From: Pseudomonas marincola
Lineage (GTDB): Bacteria; Pseudomonadota; Gammaproteobacteria; Pseudomonadales; Pseudomonadaceae
Direction: 5' to 3'
Length of the DNA stretch: 64,000 nt
NCBI RefSeq assembly: GCF_900116605.1
Contig: NZ_FPBC01000013.1
Span: forward strand, 62,001-126,000
Under the pieces are notes generated by a model, which was not told where the DNA came from, searched no databases, and was given only the letters and a program-made list of their open reading frames with translations. Both the position numbers and the translations under genes were made by a program. Below, piece by piece: positions 32,964-41,483 of this stretch. How positions within the stretch are numbered: the first letter of the stretch is position 1; every line of letters begins with the position of its first letter.

Positions 32964-35570
32964 TCAGTTGGCGACAATATTGACCAGTTTACCTGGCACC
33001 ACAATCACTTTGCGGATGCTCAGGCCTTCGGTAAAGCGCAGCACGCCTTCATTGGCACGTGCTTGTGCTTCGATCTCTTCGCGGCTGGCCGAGGCCGGCA
33101 TTTCAATTTGCCCGCGCAGCTTGCCGTTCACCTGAATCACCAGCGTCAGGGTGTCTTGCACCAGCGCTGATTCATCAAGCGGCGGCCATTGTGCGTCGAT
33201 GGCGGCGCCTTCTTGGCCCAGTTGCTGCCACAGTTCATGGCTGATGTGCGGGGTGATCGGTGCCAGCAGCAGGGCTACTGTTTCAATACCTTCCTGCATC
33301 AGCGCACGGTCCTGATCGGCGCTGTTAGGCGCTTTCTCCAGCACGTTCATCAGCGTCATCACGGCAGCAATCGCCGTGTTGAATTTGTGATGCTGGCCAA
33401 TGTCCTGAGTCGCTTGTTTGATGGCCAGGTGAATGGCGCGGCGCACTTCTTTCTGTGCATCGCTCAGCTCACCTTGCAGCTTGGCGCCCGGCAGACCGGC
33501 ACTGACGTGGGCCTGAGCCAGACGCCAGACACGGCGCAGGAAGCGGTTCGCGCCTTCAACGCCCGAGTCGGACCATTCGAGGCTCATGTCGGGTGGCGAT
33601 GCAAACATCATGAACAGACGGCAGGTATCCGCGCCGTACTGGTCAATCATGGCTTGCGGGTCGACGCCGTTGTTCTTCGACTTGGACATCTTCTCGGTGC
33701 CGCCGATTTCAACCGGCAGGCCATCCGATTTGAGCTTGGCCGCAGTGACCTTGCCCTTGGCGTCACGCTCGATTTCGACGTCGGCCGGGTTGAACCAGTC
33801 TTTGCCGCCGTTATCGGTAGTGCGGTAGTAGGTGTCCGCGACAACCATGCCCTGAGTCAGCAGGTTCTTGAACGGCTCGTTGGAGTTGAGCAGGCCTTCG
33901 TCACGCATCAGCTTGTGGAAGAAGCGCGCATACAGCAGGTGCAAAATGGCGTGTTCGATGCCGCCGATGTACTGGTCAACCGGCAACCAGTGATTGGCTG
34001 CAGCCGGATCAACCATGCCGCCGGTGTAGTTTGGCGAGGCGTAGCGGGCGAAGTACCAGGACGACTCGACGAAAGTGTCCATGGTGTCGGTTTCGCGCTT
34101 GGCCGGTGCGCCGCATTTCGGGCAGCTGCACTCGTAGAATTCAGGCATGCGCGCCAATGGCGAACCTGCACCGTCTGGCACTACATCTTCAGGCAGTACG
34201 ACGGGCAACTGGTCTTCCGGCACCGGTACGTCACCGCAGGTATCGCAGTGTACGATCGGGATCGGGCAGCCCCAGTAACGCTGACGGCTGATGCCCCAGT
34301 CACGCAGACGGAACTGGGTGCGGGATTTGCCCAGGTTCTTTTTCAACAGAGCCACTTCGATGGCGTCGAAAGCGCCAGCGAAGTCGAGGCCGTTGAAATC
34401 ACCGGAATTGATCAGCTCGCCGTGCTCGCCATAGGCTTCTTGCCACGGGGCTACGGTTTCGTCACCGGCGCTGGTACGAACCACTGCCTTGATCGGCAGG
34501 TTGTACTTGGTGGCGAACTCGAAATCGCGCTCGTCGTGAGCCGGTACCGCCATCACCGCGCCGTCGCCGTAATGCATGAGCACGTAGTTGGCGACCCACA
34601 CCGGCAGCTTCTCGCCAGTCAGCGGATGCTCGACCAGCAAGGCAGTCGGCATGCCTTTCTTTTCCTGAGTGGCGATGTCAGCTTCAGCTACGCCGCCACG
34701 CTTGCATTCATCAATGAACGCCTGCAGTTCCGGGTTGCCCTGCGCCGCCTGAGTGGCGAGCGGGTGTTCGGCCGCAACGGCAACATAGGTTGCGCCCATC
34801 AAGGTGTCCGGGCGGGTGGTAAAGACTTTCAGCTCGCCGCTGCTGCCGATGCTGGCAGTATCGTATGGGAAGCAGACTTCCATGCCGCGCGATTTGCCGA
34901 TCCAGTTGCGCTGCATGGTCTTGACCTGCTCAGGCCAGCCATCCAGTTCATCAAGACTGGTCAAGAGTTCATCCGCATAAGCGGTGATCTTGAAGTAGTA
35001 CATCGGGATTTCGCGCTTCTCGATCAGCGCGCCACTGCGCCAGCCGCGACCGTCGATAACCTGCTCGTTCGCCAGAACGGTCTGGTCGACCGGGTCCCAG
35101 TTCACGCTGCCGTTCTTACGGTAGATCACGCCTTTTTCGAACAGGCGGGTGAACAGCCACTGCTCCCAACGGTAGTAGTCAGGCTTGCAGGTGGTGACTT
35201 CACGCGACCAATCGATGGCCAGGCCCAGGCTCTTGAGCTGGGTCTTCATGTAATCGATGTTTTCGTAGGTCCACTTGGCTGGCGCGACCTTGTTCTTCAT
35301 GGCGGCGTTTTCCGCCGGCATGCCAAAGGCGTCCCAGCCCATCGGCTGCAGTACGTTCTTGCCCTGCATACGCTGGTAGCGGGCAATCACGTCACCGATG
35401 GTGTAGTTGCGCACGTGGCCCATGTGCAACTTGCCGCTCGGGTAGGGGAACATCGACAGGCAATAGAATGTTTCCTTGCCTGGCTGTTCACTCACTACAA
35501 AGGATTTCTGCGCGTCCCACTGGGATTGCGCGGCGGCTTCGATTTCGCGTGGCTGATACTGTTCGTGCAT
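32964..35570 (-). CDS. leuS: Leucyl-tRNA synthetase
   Basis: A class I aminoacyl-tRNA synthetase of 868 aa, the normal length. HIGH-type motif PYPSGKLHMGHVRNYTIGDV is at about residues 42-60; the KMSKS loop is in IGGTEKMSKSKNNGVDP. Between them lies the CP1 editing domain (VFTTRPDTLMGATYVAVAAEHPLA) and the Cys-rich zinc-like YECSCPKCGAPA. The enzyme charges tRNA-Leu. An 854-codon open frame on the opposite strand is only a shadow. Its start is 58 bp upstream of lptE on the same strand; probably one operon leuS-lptE-holA. Confidence 0.98.
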   Translation of the reverse strand: MHEQYQPREIEAAAQSQWDAQKSFVVSEQPGKETFYCLSMFPYPSGKLHMGHVRNYTIGDVIARYQRMQGKNVLQPMGWDAFGMPAENAAMKNKVAPAKWTYENIDYMKTQLKSLGLAIDWSREVTTCKPDYYRWEQWLFTRLFEKGVIYRKNGSVNWDPVDQTVLANEQVIDGRGWRSGALIEKREIPMYYFKITAYADELLTSLDELDGWPEQVKTMQRNWIGKSRGMEVCFPYDTASIGSSGELKVFTTRPDTLMGATYVAVAAEHPLATQAAQGNPELQAFIDECKRGGVAEADIATQEKKGMPTALLVEHPLTGEKLPVWVANYVLMHYGDGAVMAVPAHDERDFEFATKYNLPIKAVVRTSAGDETVAPWQEAYGEHGELINSGDFNGLDFAGAFDAIEVALLKKNLGKSRTQFRLRDWGISRQRYWGCPIPIVHCDTCGDVPVPEDQLPVVLPEDVVPDGAGSPLARMPEFYECSCPKCGAPAKRETDTMDTFVESSWYFARYASPNYTGGMVDPAAANHWLPVDQYIGGIEHAILHLLYARFFHKLMRDEGLLNSNEPFKNLLTQGMVVADTYYRTTDNGGKDWFNPADVEIERDAKGKVTAAKLKSDGLPVEIGGTEKMSKSKNNGVDPQAMIDQYGADTCRLFMMFASPPDMSLEWSDSGVEGANRFLRRVWRLAQAHVSAGLPGAKLQGELSDAQKEVRRAIHLAIKQATQDIGQHHKFNTAIAAVMTLMNVLEKAPNSADQDRALMQEGIETVALLLAPITPHISHELWQQLGQEGAAIDAQWPPLDESALVQDTLTLVIQVNGKLRGQIEMPASASREEIEAQARANEGVLRFTEGLSIRKVIVVPGKLVNIVAN

Positions 35571-35909
35571 GGCTACTTGCGCTATGGAATGAGGGCTTTA
35601 ACGGGCGACGTAAAGGCAGTTGTGGCGGATCGGCCTCCGCGAGATTGTGACAAGCTGGCTATTTGGCAGAGCGGATCTGCGGTTTGCCGGTTGCACCCTC
35701 ACACGGCCGTTGCGCACGGCGCTATTACATCACTCGTTCAGGAAACGACGTAGCATACATGACCCCTCGCAATAGTGGGAAACCTGATTGCTCAAAGGGC
35801 CGCTGTCACATCCGGAAATCCGCCGTTGGTCGCAGCATCTACCTGCCAGCAGGGTGAGCGCTAAGCTTGGATTAGGACTTAGACGTTTAGCTCATGATGA
35901 GGTGACCCA
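35571..35909. other. Intergenic region between leuS and the YbeL-like gene (339 bp)
   Basis: No gene is supported. Frames here are short extensions of other genes. It must contain the divergent promoters of leuS and of the zinc-ribbon gene, but no clear -35/-10 pair stands out. Confidence 0.6.
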
Positions 35910-36353
35910 ATGGCAGGACTGCGACAGACCGAGGCGCGAGGCGGGCTCTATGAGCGGCTATTGCAGCGCCTTGAACTGGCGTTGGACGAGGCGCATTCAT
36001 TGCGTGGTCATCGGGCCGGGCCGCCCGATGAACTGGAATTGCGTGGCCTGTCGCCCTCCGAGGTGGAGCTGATCAAGGCGTACATGGATCACGACCTCAA
36101 TTGGTTGCGCGGCTGGCATGCGGCGGCCGAAGAGTTGGCGATGCTTGAGCATTTGCCGCTGCGCAAATCGCGGCTCAACGGGCTGGCTGGCAAACCTCTG
36201 GGTAAAGTCGAGCTGCGCAGCAAAACCTTCACCCGGCGCCGGCAGCCGCTGTGTTGTGCAATGTGCGGGGTTCCTGCGGATTTTCAGCCCGGCGGCGTGC
36301 GTGCGTGCTGCGAGTGTGGTTCGCAACTGTTTCGGGCTAATCAGACCGGCTGA
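35910..36353 (+). CDS. YbeL-like zinc-ribbon protein (DUF1451)
   Basis: A 147-aa protein starting MAGLRQTEARGGLYERLLQRLELALDEA, helical with the acidic ELRGLSPSEVELIKAYMDHDLNWLRGW segment. The C-terminal zinc ribbon has Cys pairs in QPLCCAMCGVPADF and CCECGSQLF. E. coli YbeL, also near leuS, has the same arrangement. Function unknown; it is cytosolic. The pairing with leuS across species supports the call. Confidence 0.85.
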   Translation: MAGLRQTEARGGLYERLLQRLELALDEAHSLRGHRAGPPDELELRGLSPSEVELIKAYMDHDLNWLRGWHAAAEELAMLEHLPLRKSRLNGLAGKPLGKVELRSKTFTRRRQPLCCAMCGVPADFQPGGVRACCECGSQLFRANQTG

Positions 36354-36466
36354 AGCACGCGTTTATCAGGATTAATCGTCACGCCTTTATTGGCGCAATC
36401 GCTGAGCAATTTTCCTTCGAGTTGATGCACTGCGCCTGATAGCCTTTGCGCATCTCGGAGGTGTGC

Positions 36467-37243
36467 ATGGCGTTTCGTTATATTCTCAAGCATCTGTTAT
36501 TACCGCCCGGCATCTTCTTGCTGCTGATCTTGCTTGCCTGGTGGTTGCGTCGGCGCGCCCCGCGTTTGGCGTCTGCCTGCTTTGTCGGTGGCTTTGCCGG
36601 AATCTGGCTGATGAGTTTGCCGGTGGTGGTCGAGTGGTCGGCGCGCGGGATTGAGCGCCATCCGGCGATTCAGCCCGATGAATGGGCCAGTCTGGGCGAA
36701 AGAGCGGATGCGATTGTGGTGCTGGGCGGCGGTCGGCAGCGTGGAGATCCGGCGTGGGGCGCTGATCAGTCAAGTTGGTTCGCGCAGGAACGCGTTCGCT
36801 ACGCGGCGCGGCTGTCTCGAGCCAGCGCGCTGCCAATTGCCACCAGTGGCGGCCTGCATTACGGCACGCCGCCAAGCGAGGCGCAGATCATGGCTGAGCA
36901 GTTGGCGGTCGATTACGGTTTGCAGGCGCGCTGGCAAGAAGGCCAGAGTCGCACCACCTGGGAAAATGCCCAGCGCAGTGCTGAGCTGTTAAAGCCGCAA
37001 GGGGTTAAACGCATTGTTCTGGTCACTCAGGCCTGGCACATGCAGCGTGCGGTCTGGTGTTTCGAGCAGGCCGGTTTCGATGTGGTGCCGGCGCCTTTCG
37101 GCTTTTTCAGTGTGGCCAACGGCGAGCCCTTGGGCGGCTGGTTGCCGGATGGCAGGGCGCTATGGCGCAACACTCTGCTGTTCAACGAGGCTGTCGGGCT
37201 GCTGGCGTACCCATTGGTCTACGCCAGCGAGCCCGATGAATAG
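36467..37243 (+). CDS. YdcF/ElyC-type DUF218 membrane protein
   Basis: A 258-aa protein; the start at 36467 (MAFRYILKHLLLPPG) follows CGGAGGTG. Two hydrophobic helices at the N-terminus (LLLPPGIFLLLILLAWWL and FVGGFAGIWLMSLPVVV) precede a periplasmic or cytosolic DUF218 domain: ADAIVVLGGGRQRGDPAW, ATSGGLHYGTPPSEAQIM, SRTTWENAQRSAELL and KRIVLVTQAWHMQRAVW. ElyC in E. coli affects undecaprenyl phosphate and cell envelope integrity. The domain layout (two helices then DUF218) fits ElyC. The substrate is unknown; the role is inferred. Confidence 0.88.
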   Translation: MAFRYILKHLLLPPGIFLLLILLAWWLRRRAPRLASACFVGGFAGIWLMSLPVVVEWSARGIERHPAIQPDEWASLGERADAIVVLGGGRQRGDPAWGADQSSWFAQERVRYAARLSRASALPIATSGGLHYGTPPSEAQIMAEQLAVDYGLQARWQEGQSRTTWENAQRSAELLKPQGVKRIVLVTQAWHMQRAVWCFEQAGFDVVPAPFGFFSVANGEPLGGWLPDGRALWRNTLLFNEAVGLLAYPLVYASEPDE

Positions 37244-37246
37244 CGC

Positions 37247-38767
37247 TTAAACCGTTTTAGCCATGCGAGCCGCGAGCAACGCCCAGCCGAAGATCAGCCC
37301 GCAGAGAATGATCAGCGGCCACGAGCGCCATTGCAGGTAAGGGGTCAGCCCTTCAACAGGCTGCACATGGCCGTACATGACGGCGCGTTTGAATTGCGGC
37401 AGTTGCAGGGTGATTTCGCCGAATGGGTTGATCAAGCCAGTCATGCCGTTATTGGTGGCGCGGATCATCCAGCGGCCCGCTTCAAGTGCGCGCATCTGCG
37501 CCATCTGCAGGTGTTGCAACGGGCCAATTGAGTCACCGAACCAGGCGTCGTTACTCACGGTCAGCAGCAGCTGGCTCTGCGCCGCCAGCCCCGCAGCGAA
37601 CTCGGGATATACCACTTCGTAACAAATGTAAGTGGCAATGCTGTAGCCCTTGGCTTGCAGTAGCTGCTGGTCTGCGCTGCCGCGCGCGAAGTCGGACATG
37701 GGCAGGTTGAAGAAGGCGATCAGGCCGCGCAGAACATCCTGCAGCGGCACGTATTCGCCAAACGGCACCAACTTCTGTTTGAGATAGTCGCCGCTGCCTT
37801 GGCCAACCACAGTTACCGCGTTGTAATAACGCTGATCGCCCTGCGCATTGGCTTGGCGCAGCGGTACGCCGGTAATCAGTGCGGCATTGCGGTCATTGGC
37901 GAACGTGTCCATCACGCTCAAATAACCGCTGGCGCGTTCTTTCAGAATCGGTACTGCGGTTTCCGGCCAGACAATCAGGTCGGCGGGTTTGGACTGGAAC
38001 GTCAGGTCACGGTACAGCGAAAGTTGCGCATCCAGTTGCTCCGGGTCCCACTTCATGTTCTGCGGCACGTTGCCTTGAATGGTCATCACCTTCAGTGGCT
38101 CGCCAACCGCTGTCGTCCATTGGTGATGCTTGAGGCTGAAGCCCGCGACCCAAGGCGCGGCCAGCAGCACAATCGCCGCCGCCAAAAAGCTCAGGCGTGT
38201 GCGCAGTGAATACAGATTGACCAGCAAGGTTGCAGTTAGCGCCAGGGCAAACGAAATCAGCCAGACTCCTCCCAGAGGCGCCAGCCCCGACAGCGGGCCG
38301 GTGAGTTGGCTGTAGCCTGAATAAAGCCAGGGGAAACCAGTCAGGAACCAGCCGCGAAAGGCTTCTTGCGCAACCCAGAGCGCAGCAAAGGCCAGTGCGT
38401 CTGCCAGTGGCGCTTCGTCTCGACGCAACCAGCGAGCCCATAGCCAGGCGGGCAGGGCGAAAAATGCGCCGAGTGCGGCGACGAACGCCAGCGTGAGTGC
38501 GCCGGCCAATGCCGGGCTGGCATCGCCGAATTGGTGGATGCTGACATATACCCAGCTGGTGCCTGCGGCGTATAAGCCGAAACCAAACCACCAGCCACGC
38601 CACAACGCCTGACGCGGATTCAGCGTGCGCAGGCCAAGGTAGAACAGTGCGATAACCACAATCGCCAGCGGCCAGATATTGAATGGCGCCAGTGCCAGCG
38701 TTGTCGCGGCACCTGCGGCCAGTGCAATCAGGTTGCCCGGCCAGCCAGCAGAGGTGATCCAGCGCAT
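37247..38767 (-). CDS. lnt: Apolipoprotein N-acyltransferase
   Basis: A 506-aa inner-membrane enzyme that adds the third acyl chain to lipoproteins. The N-terminal half holds about six helices; the nitrilase domain shows the catalytic Glu in IVWPETAVPI, the Lys in YLKQKLVPFGEYVP and the Cys in IATYICYEVVYPE, then LLTVSNDAWFGDSIGP. All three catalytic residues are present. It lies downstream of corC on the minus strand with 153 bp between, where a strong hairpin occurs. Lipoproteins such as LptE, RlpA and the MORN protein would depend on it. Confidence 0.97.
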   Translation of the reverse strand: MRWITSAGWPGNLIALAAGAATTLALAPFNIWPLAIVVIALFYLGLRTLNPRQALWRGWWFGFGLYAAGTSWVYVSIHQFGDASPALAGALTLAFVAALGAFFALPAWLWARWLRRDEAPLADALAFAALWVAQEAFRGWFLTGFPWLYSGYSQLTGPLSGLAPLGGVWLISFALALTATLLVNLYSLRTRLSFLAAAIVLLAAPWVAGFSLKHHQWTTAVGEPLKVMTIQGNVPQNMKWDPEQLDAQLSLYRDLTFQSKPADLIVWPETAVPILKERASGYLSVMDTFANDRNAALITGVPLRQANAQGDQRYYNAVTVVGQGSGDYLKQKLVPFGEYVPLQDVLRGLIAFFNLPMSDFARGSADQQLLQAKGYSIATYICYEVVYPEFAAGLAAQSQLLLTVSNDAWFGDSIGPLQHLQMAQMRALEAGRWMIRATNNGMTGLINPFGEITLQLPQFKRAVMYGHVQPVEGLTPYLQWRSWPLIILCGLIFGWALLAARMAKTV

Positions 38768-38883
38768 GTTTAATCCTTGGCAGTAATAAGACCGCAGGAG
38801 GCTAGCGCCATCGGGCAGTCGAGAGCAAGCATGAGGGTGTAAAGATGTGTATTCAGCGGGGCGGCTGCAGGACGCAGCGCCAG

Positions 38884-38911
38884 TCTCTGCGCAGGTGAAC
38901 CTGCGCAGAGA
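38884..38911 (-). repeat. Strong stem-loop between corC and lnt
   Basis: Perfect 12-bp stem TCTCTGCGCAGG / CCTGCGCAGAGA with a TGAA loop, just beyond the corC stop on the minus strand. It has no U-run, so partial termination or RNA processing between corC and lnt is the likeliest role. Confidence 0.55.
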
Positions 38912-38920
38912 GCAAACTGC

Positions 38921-39760
38921 TTAATGGCTGAGCGGTGTCAGCCGGAGCAGGTGCAACCGACGGCTGTCGGCGTTGAGGACGCGGAAGCGGAAACCGCCGA
39001 TCTCGGTGACTTCATTGCGCTTGGGCAAGTGCCCGAACGCACTCATGACCAGGCCGCCTACGGTGTCGAACTCGTCATCCGAGAACGCAGTGTCGAACGC
39101 CTCGTTGAAGTTGTCGATCGGCGTCAGTGCCTTGACCAGGAAATCACCGCTGGGCAGTGGTTTGACGTAGCTGTCTTCCTCGACATCGTGCTCATCTTCG
39201 ATGTCGCCGACGATCTGCTCAAGCACGTCCTCGATGGTCACCAGCCCGGCAACACCGCCGTACTCGTCGATCACCACGGCCATGTGATTGTGGTTGGCGC
39301 GGAACTCGCGCAGCAGCACATTCAGGCGTTTCGATTCGGGGACGAAGGTGGCAGGACGCAGCAGATCCTTGATGTTGAAGCTCTGCTGGTCTTCAACCAG
39401 GATCAGCGGGAGCAGATCCTTGGCCAGCAGGATGCCGATGACATCATCCAGGCTTTCGCCGATTACCGGGTAGCGCGAGTGCGCGGCATCAATGATCGAG
39501 GGCAGAAACTCTTTAGGCGTCTGGGTCGATTTGATGCTGATCATCTGTGAGCGGGGGACCATGATGTCGCGAACTTGCAAGTCCGCGACCTGGATGGCGC
39601 CTTCGACGATTGCCAGTGCCTCACTGTCGAGCAGTTTGTTTTGATGCGCTTCTCGAAGGACTTCGAGGAGCTCCTGGCGGTTTTTCGGCTCATGAGCAAA
39701 AGCCTGAGTCAGCTTGTCCAGCCAGGTCTTTTGCTCGTTGCTCGATCGGTCTTCGCTCAT
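38921..39760 (-). CDS. corC: CBS-domain protein CorC/YbeX (transporter-associated)
   Basis: A 279-aa cytosolic protein. Two CBS domains span about residues 65-185 (VRDIMVPRSQMISIKSTQTPKEFL, then LLRPATFVPESKRLNVLLREFRANHNHMAVVIDEYGGVAGLVTIEDVLEQIVGDIEDE). The C-terminal CorC/HlyC domain contains VGGLVMSAFGHLPKRNEVTEIGGFRFRVL. CorC proteins bind AMP-like ligands and are linked to Mg/Co efflux; in many bacteria the gene is in one operon with ybeY, phoH and lnt, as here. Its own start MSEDRSSNEQKTW is normal. Confidence 0.95.
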   Translation of the reverse strand: MSEDRSSNEQKTWLDKLTQAFAHEPKNRQELLEVLREAHQNKLLDSEALAIVEGAIQVADLQVRDIMVPRSQMISIKSTQTPKEFLPSIIDAAHSRYPVIGESLDDVIGILLAKDLLPLILVEDQQSFNIKDLLRPATFVPESKRLNVLLREFRANHNHMAVVIDEYGGVAGLVTIEDVLEQIVGDIEDEHDVEEDSYVKPLPSGDFLVKALTPIDNFNEAFDTAFSDDEFDTVGGLVMSAFGHLPKRNEVTEIGGFRFRVLNADSRRLHLLRLTPLSH

Positions 39761-39810
39761 GGCGTTTTACTCAGGATCCTTTCTAGGTGGGAGATCATGC
39801 AATGGGTGTA

Positions 39811-40269
39811 TCAATCATGGTCGGCGTACGGGTCCGGGTGACCCAGTTCGGCCATTAAAACTTGTTCGAGACTTTCCATCTCGAGCGCTTCATCGTCTTC
39901 AATATGGTCATAACCGAGCAGATGCAAGCAGCCATGAATCACCAGGTGCGCCCAGTGCGACTCAAGGCTCTTGTTCTGCTCGACCGCTTCGCGCGCCACT
40001 ACCGGCACGCAAATGACCAGATCGCCCAGCAGCGGGATGTCGAGCATCTCATCTGGAACATCTGCAGGGAATGAAAGCACATTTGTGGCGTAATCGCGCT
40101 GGCGATAGGTGTGATTGAGTTCACGCCCTTCAGGTTCATCGACCAAACGGATGGTTAGCTCCGAATCTGCCGTACGCTGCTTGAGGGCAGCGCTGCACCA
40201 ACTGCGGAACTGCTCTTCGCTGGGCAGGTCGGGCGCGTCACTGGCAATTTGCAGGTCGAGTTCAAGCAT
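39811..40269 (-). CDS. ybeY: Endoribonuclease YbeY (rRNA maturation)
   Basis: A 152-aa protein with the start ATG at 40269 (MLELDLQIASDAPD), overlapping the phoH stop; another ATG two codons up (40275) is possible. The zinc site is HLVIHGCLHLLGYDH with three His. The preceding NVLSFPADVPDEML and LGDLVICVPVV are standard. YbeY processes the 3' end of 16S rRNA and helps ribosome quality control. The longer frame to 40407 reads into phoH and is not real. Confidence 0.95.
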   Translation of the reverse strand: MLELDLQIASDAPDLPSEEQFRSWCSAALKQRTADSELTIRLVDEPEGRELNHTYRQRDYATNVLSFPADVPDEMLDIPLLGDLVICVPVVAREAVEQNKSLESHWAHLVIHGCLHLLGYDHIEDDEALEMESLEQVLMAELGHPDPYADHD

Positions 40270-41266
40270 TGCCATTATTGCGCTCATCGCTCGATTTCTT
40301 TTCGGCCTGGCTATCGAAGCGCTCGTAGGCTTCAACAATGCGTTGAACCAACGGATGGCGCACCACGTCCTTGGGCTTGAAGTGGGTGAAGCTGATGCCA
40401 GGCACATCGCGCAGCACTTCGATCACGTGGGTCAGACCGGACTTTGTGCCACGCGGCAAGTCGACCTGAGTGATGTCACCGGTGATGACTGCGGTTGAGC
40501 CGAAGCCGATACGCGTGAGGAACATCTTCATCTGTTCCAGCGTGGTGTTCTGGCTTTCGTCGAGAATGATGAAGCTGTTATTCAGCGTACGGCCGCGCAT
40601 GTAAGCCAGTGGCGCTACTTCAATCACTTGCTTTTCGATCAGTCGGGCCACTTGCTCGAAACCAAGCATCTCGTACAGTGCGTCATACAGCGGGCGCAGA
40701 TACGGATCGATTTTCTGCGACAGGTCGCCCGGCAGGAAGCCGAGTTTTTCACCGGCTTCAACCGCGGGGCGAACCAGCAGAATACGGCGGATTTGTTCAC
40801 GTTCGAGCGCATCGACTGCGCAGGCGACTGCCAGATAGGTTTTACCCGTACCGGCCGGGCCAATGCCGAAGTTGATGTCGTGCTCAAGAATCGATTTGAC
40901 GTAAGCCTGCTGATTAATACCGCGCGGGCGAATCATGCCCTTGCGTGTGCGCAAGGCTACGCTGGCTGTTGCCACCGGGTTCGCCATCTCTTCCAGACCG
41001 GATTCCTGCAGGAACAGGTGCACGGTGTCTGGTGACAGTTCGCTGGATTTGGCTTCGCGGTACAGGCGCCGCAGCAACTGCTCGGCAATTTTGGTCTGCT
41101 CGGGTTCGCCGACCAGCTCGAATTGATTGCCGCGATTGCGGATCTCGATGGCCATGCGCTCTTCGATCAGGCGCAGGTTTTCGTCAAATTGGCCACAAAG
41201 GTTGGCGAACCGCTCTGATTCAAAGGGTTCGAGGACAAAACGATTAGGTTCTATAGGTGTATTCAA
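40262..41266 (-). CDS. ybeZ: PhoH-family ATPase (YbeZ)
   Basis: A 334-aa protein with a helicase-type ATPase core: Walker A GPAGTGKTYLAVACAVDAL, Walker B in FIILDESQNTT and the later SAVITGDITQVDLPRG segment. The N-terminal part resembles a KH-like RNA-binding region (MAIEIRNRGNQFELVGEPEQ). It works with YbeY in rRNA and RNA metabolism, probably as an RNA helicase. It overlaps ybeY by 8 bp, and miaB lies 217 bp upstream. Confidence 0.95.
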   Translation of the reverse strand: MNTPIEPNRFVLEPFESERFANLCGQFDENLRLIEERMAIEIRNRGNQFELVGEPEQTKIAEQLLRRLYREAKSSELSPDTVHLFLQESGLEEMANPVATASVALRTRKGMIRPRGINQQAYVKSILEHDINFGIGPAGTGKTYLAVACAVDALEREQIRRILLVRPAVEAGEKLGFLPGDLSQKIDPYLRPLYDALYEMLGFEQVARLIEKQVIEVAPLAYMRGRTLNNSFIILDESQNTTLEQMKMFLTRIGFGSTAVITGDITQVDLPRGTKSGLTHVIEVLRDVPGISFTHFKPKDVVRHPLVQRIVEAYERFDSQAEKKSSDERNNGNA

Positions 41267-41483
41267 GGTCGTCTTTTGGCCGCCAGTCGGCTGGGTGATG
41301 AGTCAAGAATAACCCTACCAGCTGGCGCGCGAAAGCGGCAGATGGCAGGCGCCTTTTCGCGATCTGGGCAGATTCAGACTACGCGACATGCAGCGGGCGG
41401 AAAAGTACCGCTGGCCTGCTTGCCGCGTAGGGTGAAATCCGTTGTTGCAGCCGGATCGCAAAAGGTTCGGTCGGGCACTCTTG

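Noticed and set aside
33189..35753. Plus-strand open frame of 854 codons
   Set aside because: It is antisense to leuS, whose motifs are unmistakable, and its own translation shows no family features; high-GC codon bias produces such shadows.
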